From positions 103,466 to 167,465 of the forward strand of contig NZ_WQHP01000008.1 in assembly GCF_013035315.1 (NCBI RefSeq): a stretch of 64,000 nucleotides of DNA, written 5' to 3'. Position 1 is the stretch's first letter. Each line of letters starts with the position of its first letter. This DNA is from Ruegeria arenilitoris (GTDB lineage: Bacteria > Pseudomonadota > Alphaproteobacteria > Rhodobacterales > Rhodobacteraceae). This document shows positions 44,578-53,315 of the stretch, one piece after another. The notes under the pieces were generated by a model. It was not told where the DNA came from. It ran no database searches and was given only the letters and a program-made list of their open reading frames with translations. Both the position numbers and the translations under genes were made by a program.

Positions 44578-46395
44578 TCAGGCAGCGTCCGCTTGCTGGC
44601 GGCTCCAGAGTTGCGCGTAGCGCCCGTCGCGCTGCAACAGTTCATCGTGAGTGCCTTGCTCAAGGATTTCGCCACGCTCCAGAACCACGATGCGGTCAGC
44701 CTCAGCAATCGTGCTCAGGCGATGCGCGATGGTCAGAACAGTGCGCCCCTCGCCTGCCCGCGCAAGCGCGTCTTTGATGTCCTGCTCGGTATCCGTATCC
44801 AACGCCGACGTCGCCTCATCCAGCAACAGGATCGGAGGGTTTTTGAGCAAGGTCCGCGCGATCCCCACACGCTGCTTTTCACCGCCTGACAATTTCAGCC
44901 CACGCTCGCCAACTTTGGTGTCATAGCCTTCGGGAAGCGTCTCGATAAAATCGTGGATTTGCGCAGCTCTGGCGGCCTCTTCCACTTCGGCTTGCGTGGC
45001 TCCGTCGCGGCCATAGGCGATGTTGTAGCGAATGGTGTCATTGAACAGCACCGTGTCCTGCGGCACGACGCCAATGGCCGCGTGCAGGCTAGACTGCGTC
45101 ACGTCGCGCACATCCTGCCCGTCGATCTTCAGCGCGCCGCCCGTGACATCATAGAACCGGAACAGCAACCGCCCGATGGTGGACTTGCCGGACCCTGTGG
45201 CCCCTACGATGGCCACAGTTTGCCCAGCGGGAACCGTCAGAGAAACGCCCTTGAGAATCTCGCGATCGGGGTCATAGCCGAAGTGCACATGGTCCAGGGT
45301 CACCTCGCCGCCATTGACCACCAGGCCCGGCGCATCGGGCTTGTCCTGCACCTCGGCCGGTTGCTCTAGCAGGTCGAACATCTGCCCCATATCCACCAGC
45401 GATTGGCGGATTTCCCGATAGACGGTGCCGAGGAAGTTCAGAGGCACGGTGATCTGGATCATATACGCATTGACCATGACGAAATCGCCCACGGTCAGAC
45501 TGCCCTGCTGCACACCAATGGCCGCTAAAACCATCACTCCGATCAGACCACAGGTGATCAAAAAGGACTGACCAAAATTCAGGAAAGCGAGCGAATACGC
45601 TGTCTTCAACGCGGCCCCCGCATAGGCCTTCATCGACACGTCATACCGTTCAGCTTCGCGCGTTTCGGCGTTGAAATACTTGACGGTTTCAAAGTTCAAC
45701 AGGCTGTCGATGGCGCGCTGGTTGGCCTCAGTATCCTGATCGTTCATCTCGCGCCGCAGTTTCACGCGCCACTCGGTCACCGCAAAAGTGAACCAGATGT
45801 AAAGCCCGATAGTCACGGCCACAACAACCAGATACCAGACGTCAAACAGCCACATCAGGATGATCGCGACCAGCAACAGTTCAAGGATCAATGGGCCGAT
45901 AGAGAACAGCAGGAAGCGCAAAAGAAACTCGACGCCTTTCACGCCGCGCTCGATGATGCGGCTCAGGCCTCCGGTGCGGCGTGTCACGTGATAGCGCATG
46001 GACAGTTGATGGATATGCTGGAAGGTTTCAAGCGCCAGTGCCCGCAAAGCACGCTGCCCAACCGGGGCAAAGGCCGCATCGCGGAGCTGTTGGAACCCCA
46101 CGGTAAATAACCGCGCGACGCCATAGGCCACAGTCAAACCAACCGCGCCCAGCGCCAGAGGCGGTACGCCCTCGCCCGCCAGACTGTCGACCGCCCCTTT
46201 GTACAGGATCGGCGTGTAGACCGCGATCAGCTTGGCCAGCACCAGCATCCCCATCGCGACCACGACGCGACGTTTCACCCAAGGCTCATCATCGGGCCAA
46301 AGGTAAGGTGCGACCTTGCGGATCGTGCGCCAACCAGAGCGGCGTTCGTCCGTCGCAGGCATATCTTCTGAGGTCATAGGGGCTGCTCGTCTCAT
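44578..46395 (-). CDS. Atm1-type ABC exporter (glutathione/heavy-metal family)
   Basis: A homodimeric half-transporter fusing six membrane helices to an ATPase. It has 605 residues from the ATG at 46395 (AGGT five bases upstream). The membrane part contains the Atm1-family block ALETFQHIHQLSMRYHVTRR and YFNAETREAERYD; the ATPase has Walker A IVGATGSGKSTIGRLLFRF, signature LSGGEKQRVGIARTLLK and Walker B ILLLDEATSALD. Bacterial Atm1 exports glutathione-conjugated metals or persulfides and is linked to Fe-S homeostasis. Monocistronic. Confidence 0.92.
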   Translation of the reverse strand: MRRAAPMTSEDMPATDERRSGWRTIRKVAPYLWPDDEPWVKRRVVVAMGMLVLAKLIAVYTPILYKGAVDSLAGEGVPPLALGAVGLTVAYGVARLFTVGFQQLRDAAFAPVGQRALRALALETFQHIHQLSMRYHVTRRTGGLSRIIERGVKGVEFLLRFLLFSIGPLILELLLVAIILMWLFDVWYLVVVAVTIGLYIWFTFAVTEWRVKLRREMNDQDTEANQRAIDSLLNFETVKYFNAETREAERYDVSMKAYAGAALKTAYSLAFLNFGQSFLITCGLIGVMVLAAIGVQQGSLTVGDFVMVNAYMIQITVPLNFLGTVYREIRQSLVDMGQMFDLLEQPAEVQDKPDAPGLVVNGGEVTLDHVHFGYDPDREILKGVSLTVPAGQTVAIVGATGSGKSTIGRLLFRFYDVTGGALKIDGQDVRDVTQSSLHAAIGVVPQDTVLFNDTIRYNIAYGRDGATQAEVEEAARAAQIHDFIETLPEGYDTKVGERGLKLSGGEKQRVGIARTLLKNPPILLLDEATSALDTDTEQDIKDALARAGEGRTVLTIAHRLSTIAEADRIVVLERGEILEQGTHDELLQRDGRYAQLWSRQQADAA

Positions 46396-46455
46396 CACGT
46401 ACCTGATCTGCGGTCAGAGATAGTCCCTGGCCCCGCTGGGGCCAGAGGCCAAGGG

Positions 46456-47787
46456 TTATTCGGGGATTGTGAAAATCTGGCCCGGATAGATCAGGTCAGG
46501 ATCACGGATCGAGTCGCGATTGGCCTCGAACAGCTTGACGTAAAGGATTCCGTCACCAAACCGGTCCCGAGAAATCGCCCAGAGTGTGTCGCCCTCTTGC
46601 ACGGTCACAGCGCGGATCGCGGACGTTTCGGGCGCGGCCTCTGGCTCATCACTGGCTTCGGCGGCACGCAGCACCTCAAGCGGTTCACGCTTGAACGGCG
46701 TCTCCAGGCGGCTGACGACGGTTCCGTCCGAGGCGACCTCATCCACACGCAGGGTATAGACACCCGGGTCGATCCCCTCCAATTCGCTGCGCCACTTGCC
46801 GTCATCTGCTGGCGACAGATCGTCGACCAACAGATTGTCCAGATATAAGCGCACCGCCGACCCGTCCGGCACGCGCCCCGTCAGTTCGACGTCCCCCACA
46901 TCGGAATAACCGATCGTGTCCAGAGCAACCTCTTCCGGCGCGCTTGTTTCCGAAGTCGGAGCTTGCACCAGCTCAACCCCATCCTCACCTGAACGTAGGA
47001 CAGCAACTTGTTGATTTTGGGAGTCTTCCGCGACGTCCTCAGCGGCCTCTTGGGCCGTCGGCTCAGTTTGAACTGCACCGGCATCCGCCGTTTCGACCTC
47101 AGCAGTCGCGTCATCTGCAGGCACGGCCGGTGTCTCGGATTGCGCCGCGGTGTCCTCGGCGGGAGTTGGCTCCTCCGTTTCGGGGACGGCGATTTGCTCG
47201 GGCTCCGGTTCTGGCTCGGGCAAAGCTGCAATCAGGTAATCATCTGAGCGCAGAGGGGCATCCGCGCCCTCAGTTTCCAATGTCAGGCCTCGGGCATTTT
47301 CCGAGAACGGGATCGACAAAAACTCGGCAAACTGGCCCGAGGCGTCGACAGTAAAGCTGTGCACCTGCTCACCATCCAACAAGACACGCACGTCGGATCC
47401 CGGCTCGGCATTCCCGGACAAAAGCGTGTTGCCGTCGGGTTCAACAAAGATCTGGTCCAGCGTCGGAGCGGGAATGACCGGGTCCGCCTGGGCAGTGTCC
47501 TCGGTCGCAGCCTCAGCCGTATCATCCGGTGCGGTTGCGGTCGTATCCTCTGGCGCAGGCGCAGGTTGCTCGGCCTCTGCTTCCGCCTGCTCCTCTGATG
47601 TTTGGGTTGCAGGAGCGGAACTTTCGGTGGTCGCAATGGCTACATCCGGTTCAGACACCTCGTCCTGCGGGCCGGGTCCAAAAATTCCAGACAGGTACAA
47701 ACCGCCCGCGCCAAGCACCACGACAACACCCGCAATCGCCCCCCAGGCGAATGCCCCCGAGCTTTCGCTTCCCGACTTGGAGTCCAT
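46456..47787 (-). CDS. Membrane-anchored LysM protein with long acidic linker
   Basis: A 443-residue protein from the ATG at 47787 (AAAGGA upstream). An N-terminal helix (GAIAGVVVVLGAGGLYLSGI) anchors it; residues about 45-110 and 195-290 are low-complexity stretches of Ala, Pro, Glu, Asp and Thr; small beta-rich domains of the Ig/adhesion type lie between (GNAEPGSDVRVLLDGEQVHS and TGRVPDGSAVRLYLDN); and a C-terminal LysM domain (VQEGDTLWAISRDRFGDGIL to YPGQIFTIPE) should bind peptidoglycan. This is the LysM protein type common in Rhodobacteraceae. Function beyond cell-wall binding is unknown. Confidence 0.88.
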   Translation of the reverse strand: MDSKSGSESSGAFAWGAIAGVVVVLGAGGLYLSGIFGPGPQDEVSEPDVAIATTESSAPATQTSEEQAEAEAEQPAPAPEDTTATAPDDTAEAATEDTAQADPVIPAPTLDQIFVEPDGNTLLSGNAEPGSDVRVLLDGEQVHSFTVDASGQFAEFLSIPFSENARGLTLETEGADAPLRSDDYLIAALPEPEPEPEQIAVPETEEPTPAEDTAAQSETPAVPADDATAEVETADAGAVQTEPTAQEAAEDVAEDSQNQQVAVLRSGEDGVELVQAPTSETSAPEEVALDTIGYSDVGDVELTGRVPDGSAVRLYLDNLLVDDLSPADDGKWRSELEGIDPGVYTLRVDEVASDGTVVSRLETPFKREPLEVLRAAEASDEPEAAPETSAIRAVTVQEGDTLWAISRDRFGDGILYVKLFEANRDSIRDPDLIYPGQIFTIPE

Positions 47788-47913
47788 TCTTTTCCTTTCA
47801 CTCCGCAGCGCAAGTGCCTTGAGTATAACACATTGTGCCTGACGGTTGAGCCAATCTATCAATCCCGCTATCAGGGGTCAAAACCTCAGATACAAGCCCG
47901 GAGAAGCCATTCC

Positions 47914-48465
47914 ATGTCTCAGAAATCTGTCTGTGTGTATTGCGGGTCACGAAATGGCGCGAATCCGGCCTATTCCGAGGCCGCGCGTCGGTTCGGCGAA
48001 TTGCTAGCAAACGAAGACTGGAGGCTGGTCTACGGTGCCGGGGATGTGGGCCTGATGGGCGAAGTCGCCCGCGCGGCGCAGTCCGCCGGGGGTGATACCT
48101 TTGGCGTTATCCCAGTTCATCTGCTGCGACGCGAAGTCGGCAAAACGGACCTTACTAGCTTTGTCGTGACCGAGACGATGCACGAGCGCAAGAAGGTCAT
48201 GATTATGAACGCCGATGCGGTCGTTGTCCTGCCCGGCGGCCCCGGCTCGCTGGACGAGCTGTTCGAGGCGCTGACATGGCGGCAGCTGGGCCTGCACGAC
48301 AAGCCCATTCTGATCATGAATGTGGATGGCTATTGGGATACGCTGAAGGCGCTGTTGCAGCAGGTCATCGGCCAAGGCTTCGCCGATGCCTCGCTCGCGG
48401 ATTTCATAACCTGGGTCGATAGCCCCGAGGCTGCAATGTCAGCGCTCAGATCAAGTCTTACCTGA
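47914..48465 (+). CDS. LOG-family nucleotide 5'-monophosphate phosphoribohydrolase
   Basis: A Rossmann-fold hydrolase that removes the base from nucleoside monophosphates, known from cytokinin activation by LONELY GUY proteins. It has 183 residues starting at the ATG at 47914 (GGAGAAG seven bases upstream); the frame is open upstream but without a site. Motifs are VYCGSRNG, YGAGDVGLMGEVA, MHERKKVM with catalytic Arg, and PGGPGSLDELFEALTW, a slight variant of PGGxGTxxE. Cytokinin production is possible but base salvage is the safer guess. Confidence 0.92.
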   Translation: MSQKSVCVYCGSRNGANPAYSEAARRFGELLANEDWRLVYGAGDVGLMGEVARAAQSAGGDTFGVIPVHLLRREVGKTDLTSFVVTETMHERKKVMIMNADAVVVLPGGPGSLDELFEALTWRQLGLHDKPILIMNVDGYWDTLKALLQQVIGQGFADASLADFITWVDSPEAAMSALRSSLT

Positions 48466-48477
48466 ATTGCGCGATGA

Positions 48478-48499
48478 ACGGGCGGCCGAGACCGCCCGT
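48478..48499 (+). terminator. Hairpin after the LOG gene
   Basis: A perfect 8-bp stem (acgggcgg/ccgcccgt) with loop CCGAGA starts 13 bases after the stop codon and is followed by CTGGCTTTCT, a poor T tract. It also lies just past the end of the convergent gene. Confidence 0.6.
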
Positions 48500-48512
48500 C
48501 TGGCTTTCTAGG

Positions 48513-48965
48513 TCAGGTCGCGGGCGCAAGGCGGCTGCGCAGAACCTGTTCGACCTTGTGCAGAGGATGGTTCGTCAGCGTCTTGTCGACTTCGGCGATC
48601 ACCTTGCCCAGCACCTCGCTGTGCAACCGTCGGCGCAGCAACCCAAGGACATGCGGACTGGCCACTAGAACCAGCCGTTTATAAGCGCCTTTAAGCCCTT
48701 TGCGGTTCAGCAGATTGGCCACGTCCTGCACAAACAGGGATTTGGCATGGGTCTTCCATTTACCCTCTTCCATCGCCGATTTCTGGTTCGGCGCCGTGTC
48801 ATATCGACGACCTGCCCGATCAGACGGCTTGGCGTTCGCGCCGTCGCTTTCCTCGACGGATACGACAACCAGATTGGGATCTTCGGCGTCGGTGACGTTC
48901 TCCATGAACAGCGCCTTTTCCCCGTCGGCAATAACAACCCATGTTCCCTGTGCAAGTTCGACCAT
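48513..48965 (-). CDS. Host-attachment-family protein (baeRF-like)
   Basis: A 150-residue cytoplasmic protein beginning MVELAQGTWVVIADGEKALF, with AGGAGAAC before the ATG at 48965. The opening strand, the SPHVLGLLRRRLHSEVLGKV segment and the LTNHPLHKVEQVL ending are typical of the family first linked to plant attachment in Agrobacterium and now regarded as archaeal release-factor-1-like. The molecular role is unsettled; a ribosome-related one is more likely than attachment. Confidence 0.88.
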   Translation of the reverse strand: MVELAQGTWVVIADGEKALFMENVTDAEDPNLVVVSVEESDGANAKPSDRAGRRYDTAPNQKSAMEEGKWKTHAKSLFVQDVANLLNRKGLKGAYKRLVLVASPHVLGLLRRRLHSEVLGKVIAEVDKTLTNHPLHKVEQVLRSRLAPAT

Positions 48966-49360
48966 AGCGTTCTCCTGTTGTGGCGTTGATGCCATTCCTC
49001 ATGCGTCAGACACACCTATCCCGAGACGCGCCGAAGCTATTCAGCGCGTTGCCTGACAGTGCTCTTAGTGGTTTGCGGCTCTCTCCCTTCCGCATATCTT
49101 AGCTAAGTACTGCGGGGCCGCGTACAATAGGTCTCAATTCGAAAGTTGACGTATAGGCAGGTTTCCACCTGCGGCTTCAACATAGGGGCGTAACAGAACT
49201 TCGGGCTGGCTTGTGTCAAATTGTTAGCTTTGTGGATAAACCTGCCGATCGTTTCGGTAACTCTCCAGATTTAGCCAAACTTGGGAGGTTGGGCCAAAGA
49301 TCACTGATTTCTCCACCAAGACGCCTTACCGTTGGTCACTCGACTAATAGACAAGACCGA
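48966..49360. other. Intergenic region between the host-attachment and phosphatase genes
   Basis: These 395 bases hold no supported gene. They are visibly more AT-rich than neighbouring genes. A perfect palindrome CTTAGCTAAG lies at 49098-49107 and a short hairpin GCAGGT-TTCC-ACCTGC at about 49158-49173; neither has a T tract. The left part should carry the promoter of the minus-strand gene ending at 48513. Confidence 0.5.
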
Positions 49361-51034
49361 TTATGGATCTGTAACGCCAATCTCGCTCAATGCTTCACCC
49401 GCAGCACTGCTAGTCTGGCTGATACCTAAAATGGTACTCAGAGTGACGGCCACGTCTACCGTGGAAACGGGACGGCTGACGCGAGTTGGCGTGATGCCTG
49501 GACCAGCGAAAATGATTGGAACATGCGTGTCGTAGCGCCAAGGCGATCCGTGCATAACGGCAATTGGACCTTCCTCGAAGAGAAATGAATAAGGTGTCTG
49601 GACAACGTAAATGTCGCCAGAGCGCGTTGGGTGATAATTTCGCCGGATCTGCTCCTCAAGTGTATGCCCTCGCTGTTCAGCAAGCGGTTCGGTCGGCATT
49701 GCAAGCTCAATGCCAGATGCAGCCATCAGTTTTTCGGCAATACGTCGTTCGATTACGCGCCGGTCGGTGCCCGACTCTTCAATCGCGGCGTTGTCCAGAT
49801 AAACGTAAGGACGAAAAAAGAACTGTATTGCGGACTCTACCCCAAACTCATCGGCGATCACCGAGTTCACATCCATCATCAATGCTTCGGTAGAGTTTCG
49901 GAACGTCGAAAGCCCGGCTTCGGCCATCTCTTCGGGCGCTTCCGGCATGCCATGGTCGGCGGAAAGTACGTAAAGCACATTCGCACGCCCGACCTCTTGA
50001 TCCATGAACTCAAAGAAATCTGCCAGTGTCTGATCCAAACAACGCACCATTTCTTCATTTTCCAAACTGGATGGCCCGAAAAAATGGTTGGTGGCGTCAA
50101 CACCAGAGAAACTAACGCTTAGATAGTCTGGCCATTCGTCATCACCAAGCCCTTCCTCTTTAACCACAGTTTTTGCGAAGTCGGCCGTGATCCGGTCCCC
50201 GTGCGGCGACAACAATACCTGTGTATAGTAGAGCCCGTCGTCCGGCTTCCCATAGAAATGTGGGAAAACGCGACCGAACGTGCCAAGGCTCGTTACGAAG
50301 GAGCGTTCTTTTCTTTCCATCAGGTAAGGCGCGTCTGAACACTCCGGCCACCATTCACTTTCGATCTTCGCATCTGCTGGGCGTTTAGAGTTCCAATCGA
50401 GAACCCAATCAGGATACGCGTCAAAATAAAAAGTACTTGTTTCAAATGCCCCTGTAGCCGCCGACAGCCAAAAAGCCTTTCCAGAATGTCCAGCCATAGC
50501 AACCGCTGAACGGTCTTTACCTGATACGGAAAAGACTTTTGATCGGCCCGCATTTGCTTTCACCAGTTCGTCTCCGAACGTCGTCGCCAACAAGTTGACG
50601 GGAGAACGGCCCGAAGTCGCAGCAGCGGCTTGTGTCGGATCGACTTGATCAACGTTTCCACCGAAGCCAGGAACTGGCAACATCGGGTAGTCCGGATCTT
50701 CAATATTATAGCCCAATCGCTCTTCAGCCCTGTTGAACCAGGCATTGCCGATCATTCCATGTTCAGAGGGATGGGCTCCTGTCGCAAGGGTCGCGTGACC
50801 AACAATGGTTTCGGTGTTGGCGTGACGATGATGGGCGTCGGTATACCAGACGCCGTTTTCAATCAGTCTATTGAAGCCTGAGCCCCCGAAGGCGGCCTGA
50901 TAGCGAGAGATCAAGTCTCCGCGTAGTCCATCAACTGTAATTTGCACAACAAGTCTGATGTCTTCCGTTGCACCGACTGCCGTCGTGGAAATTGATAGGA
51001 GGATGGTTGAGACTAACGCCAGTGATCGCTGCAT
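49361..51034 (-). CDS. PafA-like secreted alkaline phosphatase
   Basis: A member of the alkaline phosphatase superfamily. It has 557 residues from the ATG at 51034 (GAGGT five bases upstream) with a signal peptide (MQRSLALVSTILLSISTTAV). Metal and active-site elements are present: D35 in QITVDGLRGD, nucleophile T76 in TETIVGHATLATG, N97 in GNAWF (21 residues after the Thr, as in PafA T79/N100), a K-D-R triplet at 173-175 like the PafA K162/R164 pair, then VDATNHFF and SADHGMPEA. It is therefore a calcium-independent periplasmic phosphomonoesterase candidate. Codon use is more AT-rich than neighbours, suggesting transfer. Confidence 0.87.
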   Translation of the reverse strand: MQRSLALVSTILLSISTTAVGATEDIRLVVQITVDGLRGDLISRYQAAFGGSGFNRLIENGVWYTDAHHRHANTETIVGHATLATGAHPSEHGMIGNAWFNRAEERLGYNIEDPDYPMLPVPGFGGNVDQVDPTQAAAATSGRSPVNLLATTFGDELVKANAGRSKVFSVSGKDRSAVAMAGHSGKAFWLSAATGAFETSTFYFDAYPDWVLDWNSKRPADAKIESEWWPECSDAPYLMERKERSFVTSLGTFGRVFPHFYGKPDDGLYYTQVLLSPHGDRITADFAKTVVKEEGLGDDEWPDYLSVSFSGVDATNHFFGPSSLENEEMVRCLDQTLADFFEFMDQEVGRANVLYVLSADHGMPEAPEEMAEAGLSTFRNSTEALMMDVNSVIADEFGVESAIQFFFRPYVYLDNAAIEESGTDRRVIERRIAEKLMAASGIELAMPTEPLAEQRGHTLEEQIRRNYHPTRSGDIYVVQTPYSFLFEEGPIAVMHGSPWRYDTHVPIIFAGPGITPTRVSRPVSTVDVAVTLSTILGISQTSSAAGEALSEIGVTDP

Positions 51035-51195
51035 TTTTGACCTCATAGGACGACCTAGTACTCTGAATACCAGCATCTATTTCCAACGGCTACCTAGGGT
51101 CAGAAAAGACGCTCTTTTGAACTTCCACTTTTGGCTCAAAGCCGACATGCGGTTTTGGCTACAATCGTGAAATCGCGGTCGATACAGCCACTGAC

Positions 51196-51227
51196 AAAAA
51201 AGCCTGCCAGTGTCACCACCAGCAGGC
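51196..51227 (-). terminator. Terminator of sodB
   Basis: On the minus strand GCCTGCTGGTG-GTGA-CACTGGCAGGC forms an 11-bp stem with two G-U pairs and a GTGA tetraloop, followed by TTTTTT. It separates sodB from the phosphatase gene in the same orientation. Confidence 0.9.
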
Positions 51228-51255
51228 CCTTGATTAACCCTTATTGGGTTAACGG

Positions 51256-51855
51256 TTACATCCGCGATGCAACGTTTTCCCAGTTCACCAGGTTGTCGAG
51301 GAAGTTCGACAGGTAAGCCGGGCGCTTGTTGCGGAAGTCGATGTAGTACGAGTGCTCCCAAACGTCACAACCCAGCAGGGCGGATTGGTTAAAGCACAGC
51401 GGGTTTACGCCGTTCTCGGTCTTGGTTACGGCCAGCGAGCCGTCTGCGTTCTTGACCAGCCACGCCCAGCCCGAGCCGAACTGACCGGCACCAGCGGCGC
51501 TGAACTGCGATTTGAATTCGTCAACCGAACCAAAGCTTTCGACCAGCGCCTTTTCCAGCTCACCAGGCATGGCGTTGCCGCCGGGGCCCATCATTTCCCA
51601 GAACTGGTTGTGGTTCCACAGCTGGCTGATGTTGTTGAAGATGCCGTTTTGGGCAACTGCGCCTGCATCGTAGGTGCCGACGATGATCTCTTCCAGCGAC
51701 TTGCCGTCCCACTCGGTCCCGGCGATCAGCTTGTTGCCGTTGTCGACATAGGCTTTGTGGTGCAGGTCGTGGTGATATTCCAACGTTTCCGCGGACATAC
51801 CCTTGGCTGCCAGCGCGTCATGTGCATAAGGAAGATCAGGAAGTTCAAAAGCCAT
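51256..51855 (-). CDS. sodB: Superoxide dismutase, Fe type
   Basis: Converts superoxide to oxygen and hydrogen peroxide in the cytoplasm. It has 199 residues, with metal ligands in LEYHHDLHHKAYV (first His), ISQLWNHNQFWEMM (second His), and GCDVWEHSYYIDFRNKR (Asp and His). The AQNGIFNN-type stretch and the GSGWAWLVKNADG block are those of the Fe/Mn family; the N-terminal FELPDLPYAHDALA favours the iron enzyme common in alphaproteobacteria. Monocistronic with a strong terminator. Confidence 0.96.
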   Translation of the reverse strand: MAFELPDLPYAHDALAAKGMSAETLEYHHDLHHKAYVDNGNKLIAGTEWDGKSLEEIIVGTYDAGAVAQNGIFNNISQLWNHNQFWEMMGPGGNAMPGELEKALVESFGSVDEFKSQFSAAGAGQFGSGWAWLVKNADGSLAVTKTENGVNPLCFNQSALLGCDVWEHSYYIDFRNKRPAYLSNFLDNLVNWENVASRM

Positions 51856-51955
51856 GTCGGCCCCCTGTTAAATGTAAGTTGCGGTTCCCAAGGGTTAAAT
51901 GCTTTGGCAACCGCCGCAGGTCAAGGGCCGAGACAAGAAAACCCGGAGGCAGGCG

Positions 51956-52717
51956 ATGCTGACACAGGCGCGCAAGATGTTTTACCGCGCCCGCGGATAC
52001 TATGCGGGCAACCTGAACGGCGCGCCATTTCGTCTGGATCCCTATCATTCGAAATTCTGGCGCAAGGCGGCCTCGGGCCAGTGGGAACCCGAAACCTTTG
52101 CCGTGCTGGATCAGTTCCTGTACCCGGACAGTGACTATCTGGACATCGGCGCGTGGATTGGCCCGACGGTGCTGTATGGTGCCAGCAAGGCGCGGCACGT
52201 GTGGTGCTTTGAGCCCGACCCAACGGCATATCGGTACCTGGCTTGGAATCTGGACCTGAACGGTTTCGAGAATGTCTCGGCCTTCGGTGTCGCGCTGTCG
52301 GACCGGTTTGGTGTGGCGCGCATGGCGTCGGTCCGTGGGGAGCCTGGAGATTCCACCAGTTCCCTATTGCATGACGGCACTCATGGCAGCGACGCCCTGA
52401 CCATCGCTTGGGATCAGTTCGAGGCTGTGAACGATCTGTCGGGCGTTTCTTTGGTCAAGATGGACATCGAAGGGGCCGAGTATTCGGTTGTTCCGACCCT
52501 CGCCAACTGGCTGAGCCAGAACCGCCCCGCACTATACCTTTCAACCCACGCGCCATACCTGAATGCGGAAGATCGCAAAGAAAAAATGGCTGCCCTGTTT
52601 GACACGCTCGCGTTTTATTCGGAATGCCGTGATGGGTTGGGCCGAGCGACGTCCAAGGATGATTTTGTCAGTTCTGACGCCTTGTCCGGTTTCGGAACGT
52701 ATCTGTTCTCAAAGTAG
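51956..52717 (+). CDS. FkbM-family methyltransferase
   Basis: A SAM-dependent O-methyltransferase-like protein. It has 253 residues from the ATG at 51956 (GGAGG seven bases upstream). The SAM-binding motif I reads YLDIGAWIGPTVLYGA, followed by VWCFEPDPTAYRYLAWN, and the family motif SLVKMDIEGAEYSVVP. Substrate unknown; many FkbM proteins act on sugars or glycans. It stands alone, divergent from sodB. Confidence 0.88.
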   Translation: MLTQARKMFYRARGYYAGNLNGAPFRLDPYHSKFWRKAASGQWEPETFAVLDQFLYPDSDYLDIGAWIGPTVLYGASKARHVWCFEPDPTAYRYLAWNLDLNGFENVSAFGVALSDRFGVARMASVRGEPGDSTSSLLHDGTHGSDALTIAWDQFEAVNDLSGVSLVKMDIEGAEYSVVPTLANWLSQNRPALYLSTHAPYLNAEDRKEKMAALFDTLAFYSECRDGLGRATSKDDFVSSDALSGFGTYLFSK

Positions 52718-52718
52718 A

Positions 52719-52741
52719 AACGGCCCCGGAAAGGGGCCGTT
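52719..52741. terminator. Bidirectional hairpin between the FkbM gene and soxG
   Basis: A perfect 9-bp stem (aacggcccc/ggggccgtt) with loop GGAAA lies directly after the plus-strand stop codon and eight bases after the soxG stop on the minus strand. Tails are CTTTGG and TCTACTTT, so termination is moderate both ways. Confidence 0.7.
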
Positions 52742-52748
52742 CTTTGGT

Positions 52749-53315
52749 TCAGTAAACGCCGACTTCACTGCCGGGCTGCGCCGCAACCTTCAGCAGGTTG
52801 AAGACGTAATCCGCAGCTGAGCGGAAACAGACGACGCGGAGCGTTTCAGCGTCGTCCATCCAGAACGCACCCGCCACCTGCGCCAGACGCGAACGGCGGA
52901 TTTGGCCCGGTTGGAAAGCCTCTGACGACAGTTCAACCGGTGCCAGCTTGCCCAGCACCTCACGGGCGCTGCTACCGCCGATGCGGAACACAGCACGAGC
53001 ATCCGAGACATTGACCGCCAGCGCGTGCGTGCCGCTTAGCGCGTTGGTCATGGCCGCCAGCTTGGCTTCGACTTCGGCATAGGGAACAAGCACCAGAAGC
53101 TCGTCGGTGGACATCCAGCAAACGCCGGTTTCACCATCGACCAGAGCTTCGCGCTGACCGGGCACTTTCTGCCCGGTGGCGTCCTTCACGGCCTTGGCCA
53201 GAACCTTGTCGGACAGATCGCCGCGCAAGGTGATCATGCCCTGCAGGCCGCATTCTTCGACCTTGGCTATACCATCATAGCTGGCGTGGTTCAGTGCGCT
53301 GATGGGTTCAGACAT
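52749..53315 (-). CDS. soxG: Sarcosine oxidase gamma subunit
   Basis: Small subunit of the heterotetrameric sarcosine oxidase. It has 188 residues from the ATG at 53315, which overlaps the soxA end by eight bases. It has the GcvT-like fold of the family (KVEECGLQGMITLRGDL, VCWMSTDELLVLVPY, ALAVNVSDARAVFRIGGSSA). Last gene of soxBDAG. Confidence 0.93.
   Translation of the reverse strand: MSEPISALNHASYDGIAKVEECGLQGMITLRGDLSDKVLAKAVKDATGQKVPGQREALVDGETGVCWMSTDELLVLVPYAEVEAKLAAMTNALSGTHALAVNVSDARAVFRIGGSSAREVLGKLAPVELSSEAFQPGQIRRSRLAQVAGAFWMDDAETLRVVCFRSAADYVFNLLKVAAQPGSEVGVY

Noticed and set aside
44436..44708. A minus-strand frame with CPDC-like residues in the gap after speD, considered as an insertion-sequence remnant
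   Set aside because: Half of it lies over the ABC exporter gene and no terminal inverted repeats or transposase motif could be found.
49098..49107. Palindrome CTTAGCTAAG, considered as an operator or att site
   Set aside because: Ten bases is short, it stands alone, and nothing nearby indicates integration or a regulator.
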